DNA from: Crocosphaera chwakensis CCY0110
GTDB taxonomy: Bacteria > Cyanobacteriota > Cyanobacteriia > Cyanobacteriales > Microcystaceae
Direction: 5' to 3'
Assembly (NCBI RefSeq): GCF_000169335.1
Contig: NZ_AAXW01000003.1
Span: 124,001-188,000 of the forward strand
DNA length: 64,000 bases
A model generated the notes under the pieces. It did no database searches and was not told the DNA's origin. It saw nothing but the letters and a program-made list of their open reading frames with translations. Made by a program: the position numbers and the translations under genes. Of the stretch, positions 17,624-26,375 are shown in pieces (within the stretch, counting starts at the first letter, position 1; the number at the start of each line of letters is the position of its first letter).

Positions 17624-18750
17624 TTGTGAAATAAACTCCCTAAAAATCCTTCAAGTCCCCCTTTCCCGTGACTTTGACCTTTAATATGGGCTAACTTTTC
17701 TAGTAAGTCCCGTTCTTCAGCATTGATACGGGTGGGAATATCCACTTTAACCGTAATCAAATGATCCCCTCGAATAGCATCATTACCGAGTTTCGGAACC
17801 CCTAAATTTTCTAGGGTCAAGATGGTATTAGGTTGAGTTCCTGCAGGAATCGTTAATTCCTGTTCTCCGTCCACCGTATCTACCGTTACAGTGCATCCTA
17901 AAATGGCTTGGAGATAACTAATTGTGATCTCCGAAAGGATGTTCATTTTGTCACGGGTAAAGACCCTATCGGCTTCAACATACAGATAAACGTATAAATC
18001 TCCTGGTGGGCCTCCCCGTAACCCTGCATCTCCTTTCCTAGAGACTCTCAGACGGGTTCCATCATCCACCCCAGCAGGAATGGTTATTTTTACTTTTTCT
18101 GTAACTTGTCTCCGTCCAGCACCATTACAGACTTCACATTTCTCTTCAATTACCTGGCCTTGACCGTTACAAGCAGGACAAGCGGATACTTGAGCAAAGC
18201 TACCGAAAGGGGTACGAGTCGCACGACGAACTTGGCCTTGACCGTTACAAGTTGAACAGGTTTTTGCCCCGGTTCCAGGTTTGGCTCCGTCTCCTTTACA
18301 CACTTGACAGGTTTCTAGGTGGGGAATGCGGATCTCTTTTTCTCCTCCGAAAACCGCTTCTCGGAAGTCTAGTTTAAGATCGAGGCGTAAATCATCTCCT
18401 TTGGTCGGTCCGGTACGACGACGGGTTCCGCCGGTTCCCATACCACCGCCAAAACCACTAAAAATGGTTTCAAAAATATCGGCAAAACCGCCCATATCAC
18501 CCATATCGCCGTAGTTGAAGCCTCCAGCACCACTGACTCCTGCTTCTCCAAACTGATCGTAACGATTTCGGGTTTCTGGTTCGGATAACACTTCGTAGGC
18601 GCGGTTAATTTCTTTAAACCGTTCTTCTGCTCCTGGTTCTTTGTTAACATCAGGATGATATTTTCGCGCGAGACGGCGATAAGCTCTTTTTAAATCTTCT
18701 TTACTGGCGTTACGGTCAACCCCAAGAATATCGTAGTAGTCACCTGGCAT
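17620..18750 (-). CDS. dnaJ: Chaperone protein DnaJ (type I)
   Basis: A DnaK co-chaperone of 376 aa. J domain at residues 1-70 with HPD (ARKYHPDVN), then a Gly/Phe region. Four CxxCxGxG zinc repeats follow: CQVCKGDG, CSTCNGQG, CPACNGQG and CEVCNGAG. A complete C-terminal substrate-binding domain comes last. First gene of the dnaJ-tusA-rsgA operon. No dnaK or grpE is directly upstream in this window. Confidence 0.96.
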   Translation of the reverse strand: MPGDYYDILGVDRNASKEDLKRAYRRLARKYHPDVNKEPGAEERFKEINRAYEVLSEPETRNRYDQFGEAGVSGAGGFNYGDMGDMGGFADIFETIFSGFGGGMGTGGTRRRTGPTKGDDLRLDLKLDFREAVFGGEKEIRIPHLETCQVCKGDGAKPGTGAKTCSTCNGQGQVRRATRTPFGSFAQVSACPACNGQGQVIEEKCEVCNGAGRRQVTEKVKITIPAGVDDGTRLRVSRKGDAGLRGGPPGDLYVYLYVEADRVFTRDKMNILSEITISYLQAILGCTVTVDTVDGEQELTIPAGTQPNTILTLENLGVPKLGNDAIRGDHLITVKVDIPTRINAEERDLLEKLAHIKGQSHGKGGLEGFLGSLFHK

Positions 18751-18861
18751 AGATCGTTAGTTTCGCTTGTTTGTGGGTAATGGTTGAGTGATAGGCTTAG
18801 TAGTTACTTTAGCAAACTATTGTAAACAAAACACTATTTTAGATCGTTTTTATGATTCCCA

Positions 18862-19335
18862 TTAGTCATGTAAATTTCTAACAAATTTCATTTCTCCTTT
18901 CATAACCCCCTCTGGTTCAATCCCAATGGGAGTCCAACCAAGGTGAGTATAAAAACCGTAAGCTCTTAAACTGGGATCATTGCCTGTTAAGAGCCAAATT
19001 TGTTTAATCCCTTGGTTCTTGAACCAATTTTCAGTTTTCTCCATTAAGGCACGACCTATTCCTTTATTTTCAAATTCAGGCAGAACGAAAATACCAAAAA
19101 TTGTTTTTTCAGTCAGATTAGCAATAGAAAACCCTACGGGTTGACTTTCCATTTCAGCAATCCAGGCACAACAATCTATGCTCAACATTTGAGCTACTGA
19201 TGAGGGTGTAATACCAAGGGTAGCAATTTCTTCACGAGATTGATAGTTTTCTTTAACACTGGTTCTAATGTCAAATAGTGTTTCAATGTCTTCTGTTTGA
19301 GCAAGACGAATATTTATAAATTCTGATTTAGCCAT
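18862..19335 (-). CDS. GNAT N-acetyltransferase
   Basis: A 157-aa GNAT fold. The acetyl-CoA binding motif A is GIFVLPEFENKGIGRALMEK with the Q/R-x-x-G-x-G/A core as NKGIGRA. The segment YGFYTHLGWTPIG near the C terminus is the usual beta6-beta7 end. Substrate unknown. It ends near a convergent-free gap and follows the hexapeptide acetyltransferase gene by 14 bases, so the two may share a transcript. Confidence 0.85.
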   Translation of the reverse strand: MAKSEFINIRLAQTEDIETLFDIRTSVKENYQSREEIATLGITPSSVAQMLSIDCCAWIAEMESQPVGFSIANLTEKTIFGIFVLPEFENKGIGRALMEKTENWFKNQGIKQIWLLTGNDPSLRAYGFYTHLGWTPIGIEPEGVMKGEMKFVRNLHD

Positions 19336-19349
19336 TTTTTGAATAACTC

Positions 19350-19991
19350 TTAGATTTTATGATTTTTCAATTTTCTTAACTCTTCTAAATTATTACTACA
19401 CAAAATAGGAATATTTTTCGTAATTCTTTCGATTGGCCAATTCCACCATTGCAATTGTAATAATAAATTTGTTACCTCATCACTAAACCGTTGTCTAATC
19501 AATTTAGCTGGATTTCCACCCACGATGGTATAAGGTTTTACATCTTTTGTGACCACTGAATTAGTTGCAATAATTGCCCCGTCTCCAATGTTAACACCAG
19601 GCATAATCGAAGCATTATAACCTAACCAAACATCATTACCAATTACTGTATCTCCTTTAGATGTTCCTTCGACAGACATGGTATTCTCCCAATCATGACC
19701 AAAAATAGTAAAGGGATAAGTTGTAAAATAACTAAGGGGATGATTACCCCCATTCATAATAAATTTTACATCACTGGCAATGGCACAAAATTTTCCGATA
19801 ATTAATTTATCTCCGATAAAATCAAAATGATACAAGACATTTTTTTCAAAGTTATGAGGATTTTCTAAGTCATCGTAATAAGTAAAATCTCCGACAATAA
19901 CATTAGGATTTTTAATAATATTTTTCAAAAAACAAAGACGGTGATAGTTTTTTAAAGGATAGACTGTATTGGGATCGGGATAAATGGTCAT
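19350..19991 (-). CDS. CatB/Vat-family hexapeptide acyltransferase
   Basis: A left-handed beta-helix acetyltransferase of 213 aa. Hexapeptide repeats such as VIGNDVWLGYNASIMPGVNI and GDGAIIATNSVVTKDV are clear. The xenobiotic acyltransferase subgroup is indicated by FIMNGGNHPLSYFTTYPF (catalytic-type His) and the C-terminal WWNWPIERI. Relatives acetylate chloramphenicol or streptogramin. Whether this one gives resistance cannot be told from the sequence. It lies upstream of the GNAT gene on the same strand. Confidence 0.85.
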   Translation of the reverse strand: MTIYPDPNTVYPLKNYHRLCFLKNIIKNPNVIVGDFTYYDDLENPHNFEKNVLYHFDFIGDKLIIGKFCAIASDVKFIMNGGNHPLSYFTTYPFTIFGHDWENTMSVEGTSKGDTVIGNDVWLGYNASIMPGVNIGDGAIIATNSVVTKDVKPYTIVGGNPAKLIRQRFSDEVTNLLLQLQWWNWPIERITKNIPILCSNNLEELRKLKNHKI

Positions 19992-20072
19992 TCTTGATTA
20001 ATTTGCCTGAAGCCTTTATTATATAAAGCAAAATATATTAAATAAACGAAAAATTAGTAAACTATAAAACTA

Positions 20073-20492
20073 ATGATGAAATTATCCATTTTAGCCGTAA
20101 TTCTAAGTTCCAGTTTACTCTTCATCGGATGCACTTCTCAAACCATGAATTCAAAGGAAGATGCTTATCAAGCGATTAATTTAGCAGAAGTAGACGGGGA
20201 ATTAACAGGAGATGACCCGGAAGCAATAGCATTAAGTTTATTTGGTAATCAAGAACCGGTTGAAGGAAATTTTTCCCAGGAAACTAAAGTTATTGAAAAG
20301 GACGGATTTAATCAAACAATCCTTTTAACTCAAATGAATTTACCAGATGATTCGGTTAAGGGGTTACGTTATCAATTGAAGTTTGAATTTGATCAATCTG
20401 TTGGTCAATGGCGTTTACAAGAAGTAGGTCGTCAACAGTCTTGTTATAGAGGGAATTCTCCTGATAATTGGACTGTTGAACCTTGTCCTTAG
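20073..20492 (+). CDS. Putative lipoprotein
   Basis: A 139-aa protein with a lipoprotein signal: MMKLSILAVILSSSLLFIGC, lipobox FIGC with the Cys at residue 20. The mature part is acidic and ends with a Cys pair region (QQSCYRGNSPDNWTVEPCP). Such proteins in cyanobacteria are annotated only as hypothetical. The next gene converges with an 8-base gap. Confidence 0.75.
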   Translation: MMKLSILAVILSSSLLFIGCTSQTMNSKEDAYQAINLAEVDGELTGDDPEAIALSLFGNQEPVEGNFSQETKVIEKDGFNQTILLTQMNLPDDSVKGLRYQLKFEFDQSVGQWRLQEVGRQQSCYRGNSPDNWTVEPCP

Positions 20493-20500
20493 ATTAACCT

Positions 20501-21016
20501 TTATCTTAATCTTTCATTGAGTTCATTAATGTTGTTTTGGGTTCTTTCAATTCCGGAATCATCTTCTATTTCTGTATAAATTTTTAAAGCTTGTTGATAA
20601 TAGTTAATGGCATCAGCAGCTTTTCCCATATTTACGTAAACGTTACCCATATTACTGAGGGAGGTGGCTACTCCAGAAAGATTGTTGATGTCTTGGTAAA
20701 TGGTTAAGGCTTGTTTATAACTTTCTAAAGCTTGGGGATATTCTTGAATTTGACTATGATTGAATCCTAATCCTAACCAAGACCAGGCTTGTAATTCTTG
20801 ATTATTTTCTTGTTGTACAATGGTTAGTAACTGCTGTAGGGTTTCTATTGCTTTTGCACTTTCTCCCTGTCTGGCTTGTTGTTTTGAGTCTTGTATTAAT
20901 TGTTCAATTTGTGCATTTAGATTCGTTTGTCCCCAAGTTATTTTTTGGGTTAAAGGAATGCTAAAAAGAATTAAACTTATACTAAGAACTGTTATATATA
21001 AGCGTTGACGTTTCAT
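20501..21016 (-). CDS. Secreted TPR protein
   Basis: Start chosen at ATG 21016 (MKRQRLYITVLSISLILFSI), which gives a proper signal peptide; the longer TTG start would put charged residues and extra sequence in front. Three TPR units follow: the first around SAKAIETLQQLLTIV, then YPQALESYKQALTIY and AADAINYYQQALKIY. It probably acts as a periplasmic protein-protein adaptor. Partner unknown. Confidence 0.75.
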   Translation of the reverse strand: MKRQRLYITVLSISLILFSIPLTQKITWGQTNLNAQIEQLIQDSKQQARQGESAKAIETLQQLLTIVQQENNQELQAWSWLGLGFNHSQIQEYPQALESYKQALTIYQDINNLSGVATSLSNMGNVYVNMGKAADAINYYQQALKIYTEIEDDSGIERTQNNINELNERLR

Positions 21017-21064
21017 ATTAATACAATATAATGATGAGATAAGAATCAATTTTTAATAAGCATC

Positions 21065-21089
21065 GTAAGGTGGGCATTGCCCACCTTAC
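21065..21089. repeat. Perfect 25-base palindrome
   Basis: Arms GTAAGGTGGGCA and TGCCCACCTTAC around one central T. No T tract follows on either side, so it is not a typical intrinsic terminator. GTGGGCAATGCCCAC-like palindromes recur in cyanobacterial intergenic DNA. Confidence 0.7.
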
Positions 21090-21114
21090 AGTAATATATA
21101 TAATCAATAATTAA

Positions 21115-21639
21115 CTAATCAAAATAAAATAATGTGACCAGTTTTCGTTGTTCTTCTGCTTCTTCGCAGGTTTGTAATAAGGTATGACTGTCATGAAAAG
21201 CAAAACATATCAACTGCTGACAACGAGACACAATTTCTCGGTTACATAAAGCACTTGCTTCTCCCAACGATAAGCCATCATTTTCAGGATTTTCCACTAA
21301 ATGAATGACCCTTTCTAGTTGGTCTTTTGACTCTCTGGGCTGTTTGGTCAAGCTTTGGGGTAAAATTACCGTTAACAGGTTGGGATCAGCCCGCATTGCC
21401 CCTTTAATCGCTGCTGCATTGGTTCCTGTGGCACCGGATGTCATCAAACGGTTACCACCTAAGACAAGGGCATAACTCATCATTTCAATTAACTGTTGAT
21501 GAGTAATAGGAACATGGCGCGAACCTAACAAAGCAATACGTTTTGAACCCGTTTGCTGTATAGCAGCGAGTTCCTGCGCCAAAGTATCTAGGGTAGGAAT
21601 ATCAAATGATTGACTCAAAGATTCTCTCGTAGACTGCAA
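21115..21639 (-). CDS. SLOG/DprA-like Rossmann-fold protein
   Basis: A 174-aa protein with a nucleotide-binding Rossmann-type core: RIALLGSRHVPITHQQL, then LVLGGNRLMTSGATGTNAAA, a pattern seen in DprA/LOG (SLOG) proteins. It lacks the longer N- and C-terminal domains of DNA-processing DprA, so it is likely a ligand-binding or nucleotide-cleaving relative. The substrate is unknown. It stands alone between two intergenic stretches. Confidence 0.65.
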   Translation of the reverse strand: MQSTRESLSQSFDIPTLDTLAQELAAIQQTGSKRIALLGSRHVPITHQQLIEMMSYALVLGGNRLMTSGATGTNAAAIKGAMRADPNLLTVILPQSLTKQPRESKDQLERVIHLVENPENDGLSLGEASALCNREIVSRCQQLICFAFHDSHTLLQTCEEAEEQRKLVTLFYFD

Positions 21640-21898
21640 ATGACCGTAAGTTATTTTAACAAAGGTTTCTCGATTATGGCACAGATTTAATAATTTTTCT
21701 TAATTCTCCTGTCGTTTTCATATTTGACCCCGTTGTTTACTCAATCTTTTTTATCGTAGGACTATCAACAATTTTTAATAAAATTTTTTGTTTTCAGATA
21801 ATAGTAATAAAGACAGCTTTTATTAGATAGGTTAGACTCTGATATGATTAAGATTCTATCTTGTTGTTAAGTTAATTGTTGATTAGTCGATAACTCTT

Positions 21899-22939
21899 AT
21901 GGTTGCTGTTCCTCCATCTCCTGATGATATTCGTGATGCTTTAGAAACCCCTGTTGACTTTAACTTTGAGTTACCCGATCCTGAAGATGAAGAGATTGAA
22001 GAGTTCGACTTTCAAGAAAAATTAGATACGGTTTGGAAAATTTGCGATCGCTTTGATCTACAAACAGATATTTGGCGCGGTAGAATCTTACGGGCAATTC
22101 GCGATCGCGAAAAAAAGGGGGGAGAAGGACGAGGAACAGGCTTTTTAAATTGGTTAAAAAAGCGAGAAATTACTAAAAGTCAGGCTTATGCTTTAATTCA
22201 GTTGGCGAATAGTGCCGATACCTTACTGGCAGAAGGAATATTAGACCCCGATGCCATCAATAATTTTAGTAAACGAGCTTTTGTTGAAACGGCAAAATCA
22301 GATCCTGAAGTGCAAAAATTAGTCAGTGAAGCAGCCCAGAAAGGGGATAGAATTACCCGTAGAGAGGTCAAACAACTATCAGACGAATGGACTGCCATGA
22401 GTTCTGATTTATTGCCCTCAGAAGTAAAGGAAAAAGCAGAAGAAGGAACATTACCCCCCCGACATTTAGCTCCTTTGGTTCGGGAAATGGAAAAATTGCC
22501 AGAGTTACACTTAGAAACCATTCAAAAAGAAGTGGCCCAAAATCCCGATGTAGACACGGTAAAATTATTAACCACCGATGCTAAAAACTTGGCTAAATAT
22601 CTCGATGCAGCAGCCCAAGTTCAAACCCTAAAAAAATCTCCGTTAGACTTAGAAATGGCTTTAGATGAAGCAGTAAGATTAGAATGTTTAAATACAGCAG
22701 CCGACTTAGTGAAACAAGCATCAAGCTTAGAACAAATTGTCGGAAAATTATATACAACTTGGAAACGATTAGGCAGTTTATCTGATAGATTATATGTTGA
22801 TACAGGGGCAAGTAATCCTCATCTGCGATCGATGTTAACTTCCTTAGAATCTTTGAGTGGGGAAGTAATCGAAGTTCAACTCGATGAAGCAGGAGAAAAA
22901 ACCGTTAGACTAAAAGTATTAACTGATTCTTCTAATTAA
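21899..22939 (+). CDS. Conserved cyanobacterial hypothetical protein (346 aa)
   Basis: A 346-aa soluble, helical protein. The N terminus is very acidic (FELPDPEDEEIEEFDFQEK). A region around residues 70-100 (GTGFLNWLKKREITKSQAYA) looks like a helix-turn-helix-type segment. The remainder is a string of short helices with no catalytic motif. It precedes the hydrolase gene by 41 bases on the same strand. Family not recognised. Confidence 0.7.
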   Translation: MVAVPPSPDDIRDALETPVDFNFELPDPEDEEIEEFDFQEKLDTVWKICDRFDLQTDIWRGRILRAIRDREKKGGEGRGTGFLNWLKKREITKSQAYALIQLANSADTLLAEGILDPDAINNFSKRAFVETAKSDPEVQKLVSEAAQKGDRITRREVKQLSDEWTAMSSDLLPSEVKEKAEEGTLPPRHLAPLVREMEKLPELHLETIQKEVAQNPDVDTVKLLTTDAKNLAKYLDAAAQVQTLKKSPLDLEMALDEAVRLECLNTAADLVKQASSLEQIVGKLYTTWKRLGSLSDRLYVDTGASNPHLRSMLTSLESLSGEVIEVQLDEAGEKTVRLKVLTDSSN

Positions 22940-22980
22940 AATAAACTGTAATTGTTCTTATCCGTTTAGTCATAATATCC

Positions 22981-24669
22981 ATGAAAGTTTTCGCCCTCAA
23001 AAAATTCTTACATCCCTTAACTTCGGTATTTTTTGGAACCTTAACCTCCTTAACCTTAACTTTACCAACCAACGCAGCAGAAAAAATATATTTTGTCTAT
23101 GATTCATTAATTGTTTCTATTCCGGTTCGATCCTTAGAAATTTATGCAAATGAAGGGAGATTAACTCAACAATTACGTCAATATTTTAACTTAGCAGGAA
23201 CAACCGAAGAAGAAAGGGAAGCCTTTCGAGAAGCCTTATCTACTCCTGTTGCCGTCAATGCTGTTGACTTATCCAGACTGCTAAATACCGATGAAGGGGA
23301 AAGAATCTTAAATTATGTGGGTAAAGTTTTTAATATTCAAGGGGGAAGAAATGGTAAATATATTATTAGAGGTGCTTTAGTCCAAGCTGCGTTTAATCCA
23401 GCCGGATTAAGCTTGATTAATTTCTTAAATAGACTCGCCACCGATGTACAAATTGATGTCAAAAAAGCCATCGAATTATCACGAGAAATCGAATTGATTG
23501 TTCAGGGGACTTACTTATTTACCGAAAAAGTAGAACAATTAGCTGAAATGGAAGCGCAACAAGATCCAGATGTTAATTATTCTCAATTAACTGATCCCCG
23601 TCAACCTGATCCGTTGGAAGTTAAAAATTATCGCTGGAATTTAGTAGATAGAAATCGCGATCGCGCATTTTATGTTGAAATGTATCAACCCCAAACATTA
23701 CCCGATGAATCAGTTCCTGTAGTGGTTATTTCTCATGGGTTAGCATCACGTCCGGAAGACTTTGGAAAATGGGCTAGACATTTAGCTTCCTATGGTTATG
23801 TTGTCGCAGTTCCTCAACATCCAGGAAGTGATTTACAACAAACAAAAGCCTTTTTAGAAGGATTATCTCGACAAATTTTTATTCGGGAAGAATTTATTGA
23901 TCGTCCTCTCGATATTAGCTATACCATTGATGAATTAGAAAGACGCAATGAAGGATGGTTTTCAGGTAAATTAGACCTTAATAATGTGGGGGTTGCTGGC
24001 CATTCCTTCGGAGGTTACACTGTATTAGCGGTAGCCGGTGCAACGCCTAACTTTGAACGATTAGAACAAATGTGTGACCTAGAAATAGGAGACTTAAATA
24101 CAGCTTTATTGTTACAATGTCGGGCTTTACAATTAGAGAGAAAAGACTATAATTTTCAAGATGAAAGAGTTAAAGCTCTCTTTGTCGTTAATCCTGTTAA
24201 TTCCGGTCTTTTTGGTAGTGAATCTTTAGGAAAAATTGATATTCCTGTCTTTATTTCTGCTGGAAGTTATGATCCGGCCACTCCTTTTATTTTTGAACAA
24301 GCTGTTTCTTTTCCTCGCTTTGAAGTCTCTGAAAAATATCTTCAATTACAAGAAGGACAAGCTCATGTAGATTTTTCTCAACTAGATGCAGGTATTGCTG
24401 ATACGTTGCAAAAAACCACTAAGTTAACGCTTCCTAGTCCTCAATTATTAGATAGTTATACTAACTCAATGATGCTATCTTTCTTTGAAGTTTATATCGA
24501 AAATAATCCTCAATATCGTCCTTTTTTACAGTCAGCTTATGGGGAATATTTAAGTCAAGATCAGGAATTTAAGACTTATATTATTACTGAAGAATCTTCC
24601 GATGAATTGAGTCAAGCCATTGACCAATTTATCAGAGAGAATAATATAGCCCTTCCAGAGGAAAGGTGA
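22981..24669 (+). CDS. Exported alpha/beta hydrolase with DUF1400 N-terminal domain
   Basis: A 562-aa protein. Signal peptide at residues 1-33 (ending TLPTNAA). DUF1400 at about residues 34-150 (VYDSLIVSIPVRSLEIYANE). The alpha/beta hydrolase domain has VVVISHGLASRPEDF (oxyanion region), nucleophile elbow GVAGHSFGGYTV with the catalytic Ser, and a late His in EGQAHVDFS. The layout matches cyanobacterial platelet-activating-factor-acetylhydrolase-like or dienelactone-hydrolase-like lipases. Substrate unknown. Confidence 0.85.
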   Translation: MKVFALKKFLHPLTSVFFGTLTSLTLTLPTNAAEKIYFVYDSLIVSIPVRSLEIYANEGRLTQQLRQYFNLAGTTEEEREAFREALSTPVAVNAVDLSRLLNTDEGERILNYVGKVFNIQGGRNGKYIIRGALVQAAFNPAGLSLINFLNRLATDVQIDVKKAIELSREIELIVQGTYLFTEKVEQLAEMEAQQDPDVNYSQLTDPRQPDPLEVKNYRWNLVDRNRDRAFYVEMYQPQTLPDESVPVVVISHGLASRPEDFGKWARHLASYGYVVAVPQHPGSDLQQTKAFLEGLSRQIFIREEFIDRPLDISYTIDELERRNEGWFSGKLDLNNVGVAGHSFGGYTVLAVAGATPNFERLEQMCDLEIGDLNTALLLQCRALQLERKDYNFQDERVKALFVVNPVNSGLFGSESLGKIDIPVFISAGSYDPATPFIFEQAVSFPRFEVSEKYLQLQEGQAHVDFSQLDAGIADTLQKTTKLTLPSPQLLDSYTNSMMLSFFEVYIENNPQYRPFLQSAYGEYLSQDQEFKTYIITEESSDELSQAIDQFIRENNIALPEER

Positions 24670-24884
24670 AATACGATCCTTATGTTACATTGTTGGCAAC
24701 TTTAAAAGAAACAAAAAATTTTTGTTAAAGAAATACTATCTTGCAAATTAATAACGATAGTATTAATTTAAGCTGTTTTCTGATCATAGATTTATATAAA
24801 AATTAGTCTTTATCATTAGAAATCTTATTCAAGAAGACCATGAATCATTGATATAGCTATACCTCATATACAGGATGTTAACAA

Positions 24885-26366
24885 ATGTTTAACTTACAGG
24901 GAATTTTCAACAATATAATTAGTATTTTAGATAGCATTACCTTTTCTATCGGTAAGAATGAGGTCACGTTGACCTATTTTTTTCAAGTTATATTTTATTT
25001 AATTATTATTGCTATTTTAGCAAGTTACTTAAATAAAGTTTTAAGAAAAAGACTATTAAAAAGATTAATTAGTGAATATGGAATTCGTTATGTTTTTGCT
25101 AGTTTAATTAGTTATGGTGTGGGGGCTTTTTGTTTTATTATTATTTTGCAAACTACAGGATTTAATGTTTCAGCACTTACTTTTTTAGGGGGTGGTGTTG
25201 GCATTGGGATTGGGTTAGGGTTGCAAGGGGTGACTAAAAATTTAGTCAGTGGACTCAGTTTATTGTTAGAAAGAAAAATAAAAATAGGCAACTTTATTAA
25301 ATTTAATGATACAGAAGGTTACGTCACTGAAATATCAACTCGTTCCGCTACAATTAAGTTAGAAGACGGATCTTCAGTAATTGTTCCTAATCGCCAGTTA
25401 ATAGAAAATGAACTGACGAACTATCATTATAAAACTAATTGTGTACGTTTAAATTTATCAAACAGAGTTGACTATAATAGTGATTTAGTGTTAGTTACAG
25501 AAGTTTTGTTGCTCTCTGCTTATTCAGAAAATAATATTTTAAAAAATCCGCCACCGAAAGTGATTTTTAAAGGATTTGATGATAGTTGTTTAGAATTTGA
25601 ACTCTGGTTTTGGATAAATAGCGATAACATGGGAATTCGTTTTGAAATTATGAGTTCTTTATATTTTGCTGTTGAATATAATTTACGACAACGTAATATT
25701 AGAATACCGTTAGCGCAAAGAGAATTATGGTTTAAAAATTACGAAACAATGAATTTTTTACCTATAGATAAAGCAGATAATCATATAACATTAGCCACTC
25801 ATCAAGCACTGACAAATCATTATGCACAACCCGATACATTAAATTCAACTGGGTTATTGTCTATTAAAGAATTATTGAGTAAAGTAGAATATTTTAAAAC
25901 CTTAGACGATTTACAAATTAGAAAATTGATTGAAATTGGTACATTAAAAGAACTGAAACAGAATGAAATTCTATTTAAAGAAAATGATCCAGGAGATGCT
26001 TTTTATATTATTTTATCTGGTTCAGTAGAAATTTTTACCGAAACCTTGAATAAAACTTTAGCTATTTTATATAGAGGTGACTTTTTTGGAGAATTAGCTT
26101 TAATGTTAGGCATTCCTCGAACTGCTAGCGTGAAAGCACAACAAGAAACCATCTTATTTTCTATTAATAATCAACAATTTGATCGACTTTTAAAAGATTA
26201 TCCACAATTATGCGATCGCATTGTAGAAGAGTTAGGAAAAAACCAAGAAGAGTTATATCAACGTCGAGAAGAATTAAAAGAAAAAGGACTATTAAAAGCT
26301 GAAGAAGAAGAGAGTAATATTATTGATTGGGTTCGCCATCGTCTTCAATCTATGTTAACCTTATAA
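24885..26366 (+). CDS. MscS-type channel with C-terminal cyclic-nucleotide-binding domain
   Basis: A 493-aa membrane protein. Hydrophobic helices near residues 28-47 and 65-90 precede the MscS pore and beta domain (GIGIGLGLQGVTKNLVSG, then FIKFNDTEGYVTEISTRSAT). Residues 335-460 form a cNMP-binding domain: GDAFYIILSGSVEIF, then GDFFGELALMLGIPRTAS, the phosphate-binding cassette. The fusion suggests a mechanosensitive-type channel gated or tuned by cAMP or cGMP. It converges with the TrkA-domain gene, 9 bases apart. Confidence 0.92.
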   Translation: MFNLQGIFNNIISILDSITFSIGKNEVTLTYFFQVIFYLIIIAILASYLNKVLRKRLLKRLISEYGIRYVFASLISYGVGAFCFIIILQTTGFNVSALTFLGGGVGIGIGLGLQGVTKNLVSGLSLLLERKIKIGNFIKFNDTEGYVTEISTRSATIKLEDGSSVIVPNRQLIENELTNYHYKTNCVRLNLSNRVDYNSDLVLVTEVLLLSAYSENNILKNPPPKVIFKGFDDSCLEFELWFWINSDNMGIRFEIMSSLYFAVEYNLRQRNIRIPLAQRELWFKNYETMNFLPIDKADNHITLATHQALTNHYAQPDTLNSTGLLSIKELLSKVEYFKTLDDLQIRKLIEIGTLKELKQNEILFKENDPGDAFYIILSGSVEIFTETLNKTLAILYRGDFFGELALMLGIPRTASVKAQQETILFSINNQQFDRLLKDYPQLCDRIVEELGKNQEELYQRREELKEKGLLKAEEEESNIIDWVRHRLQSMLTL

Positions 26367-26375
26367 TTGAATACT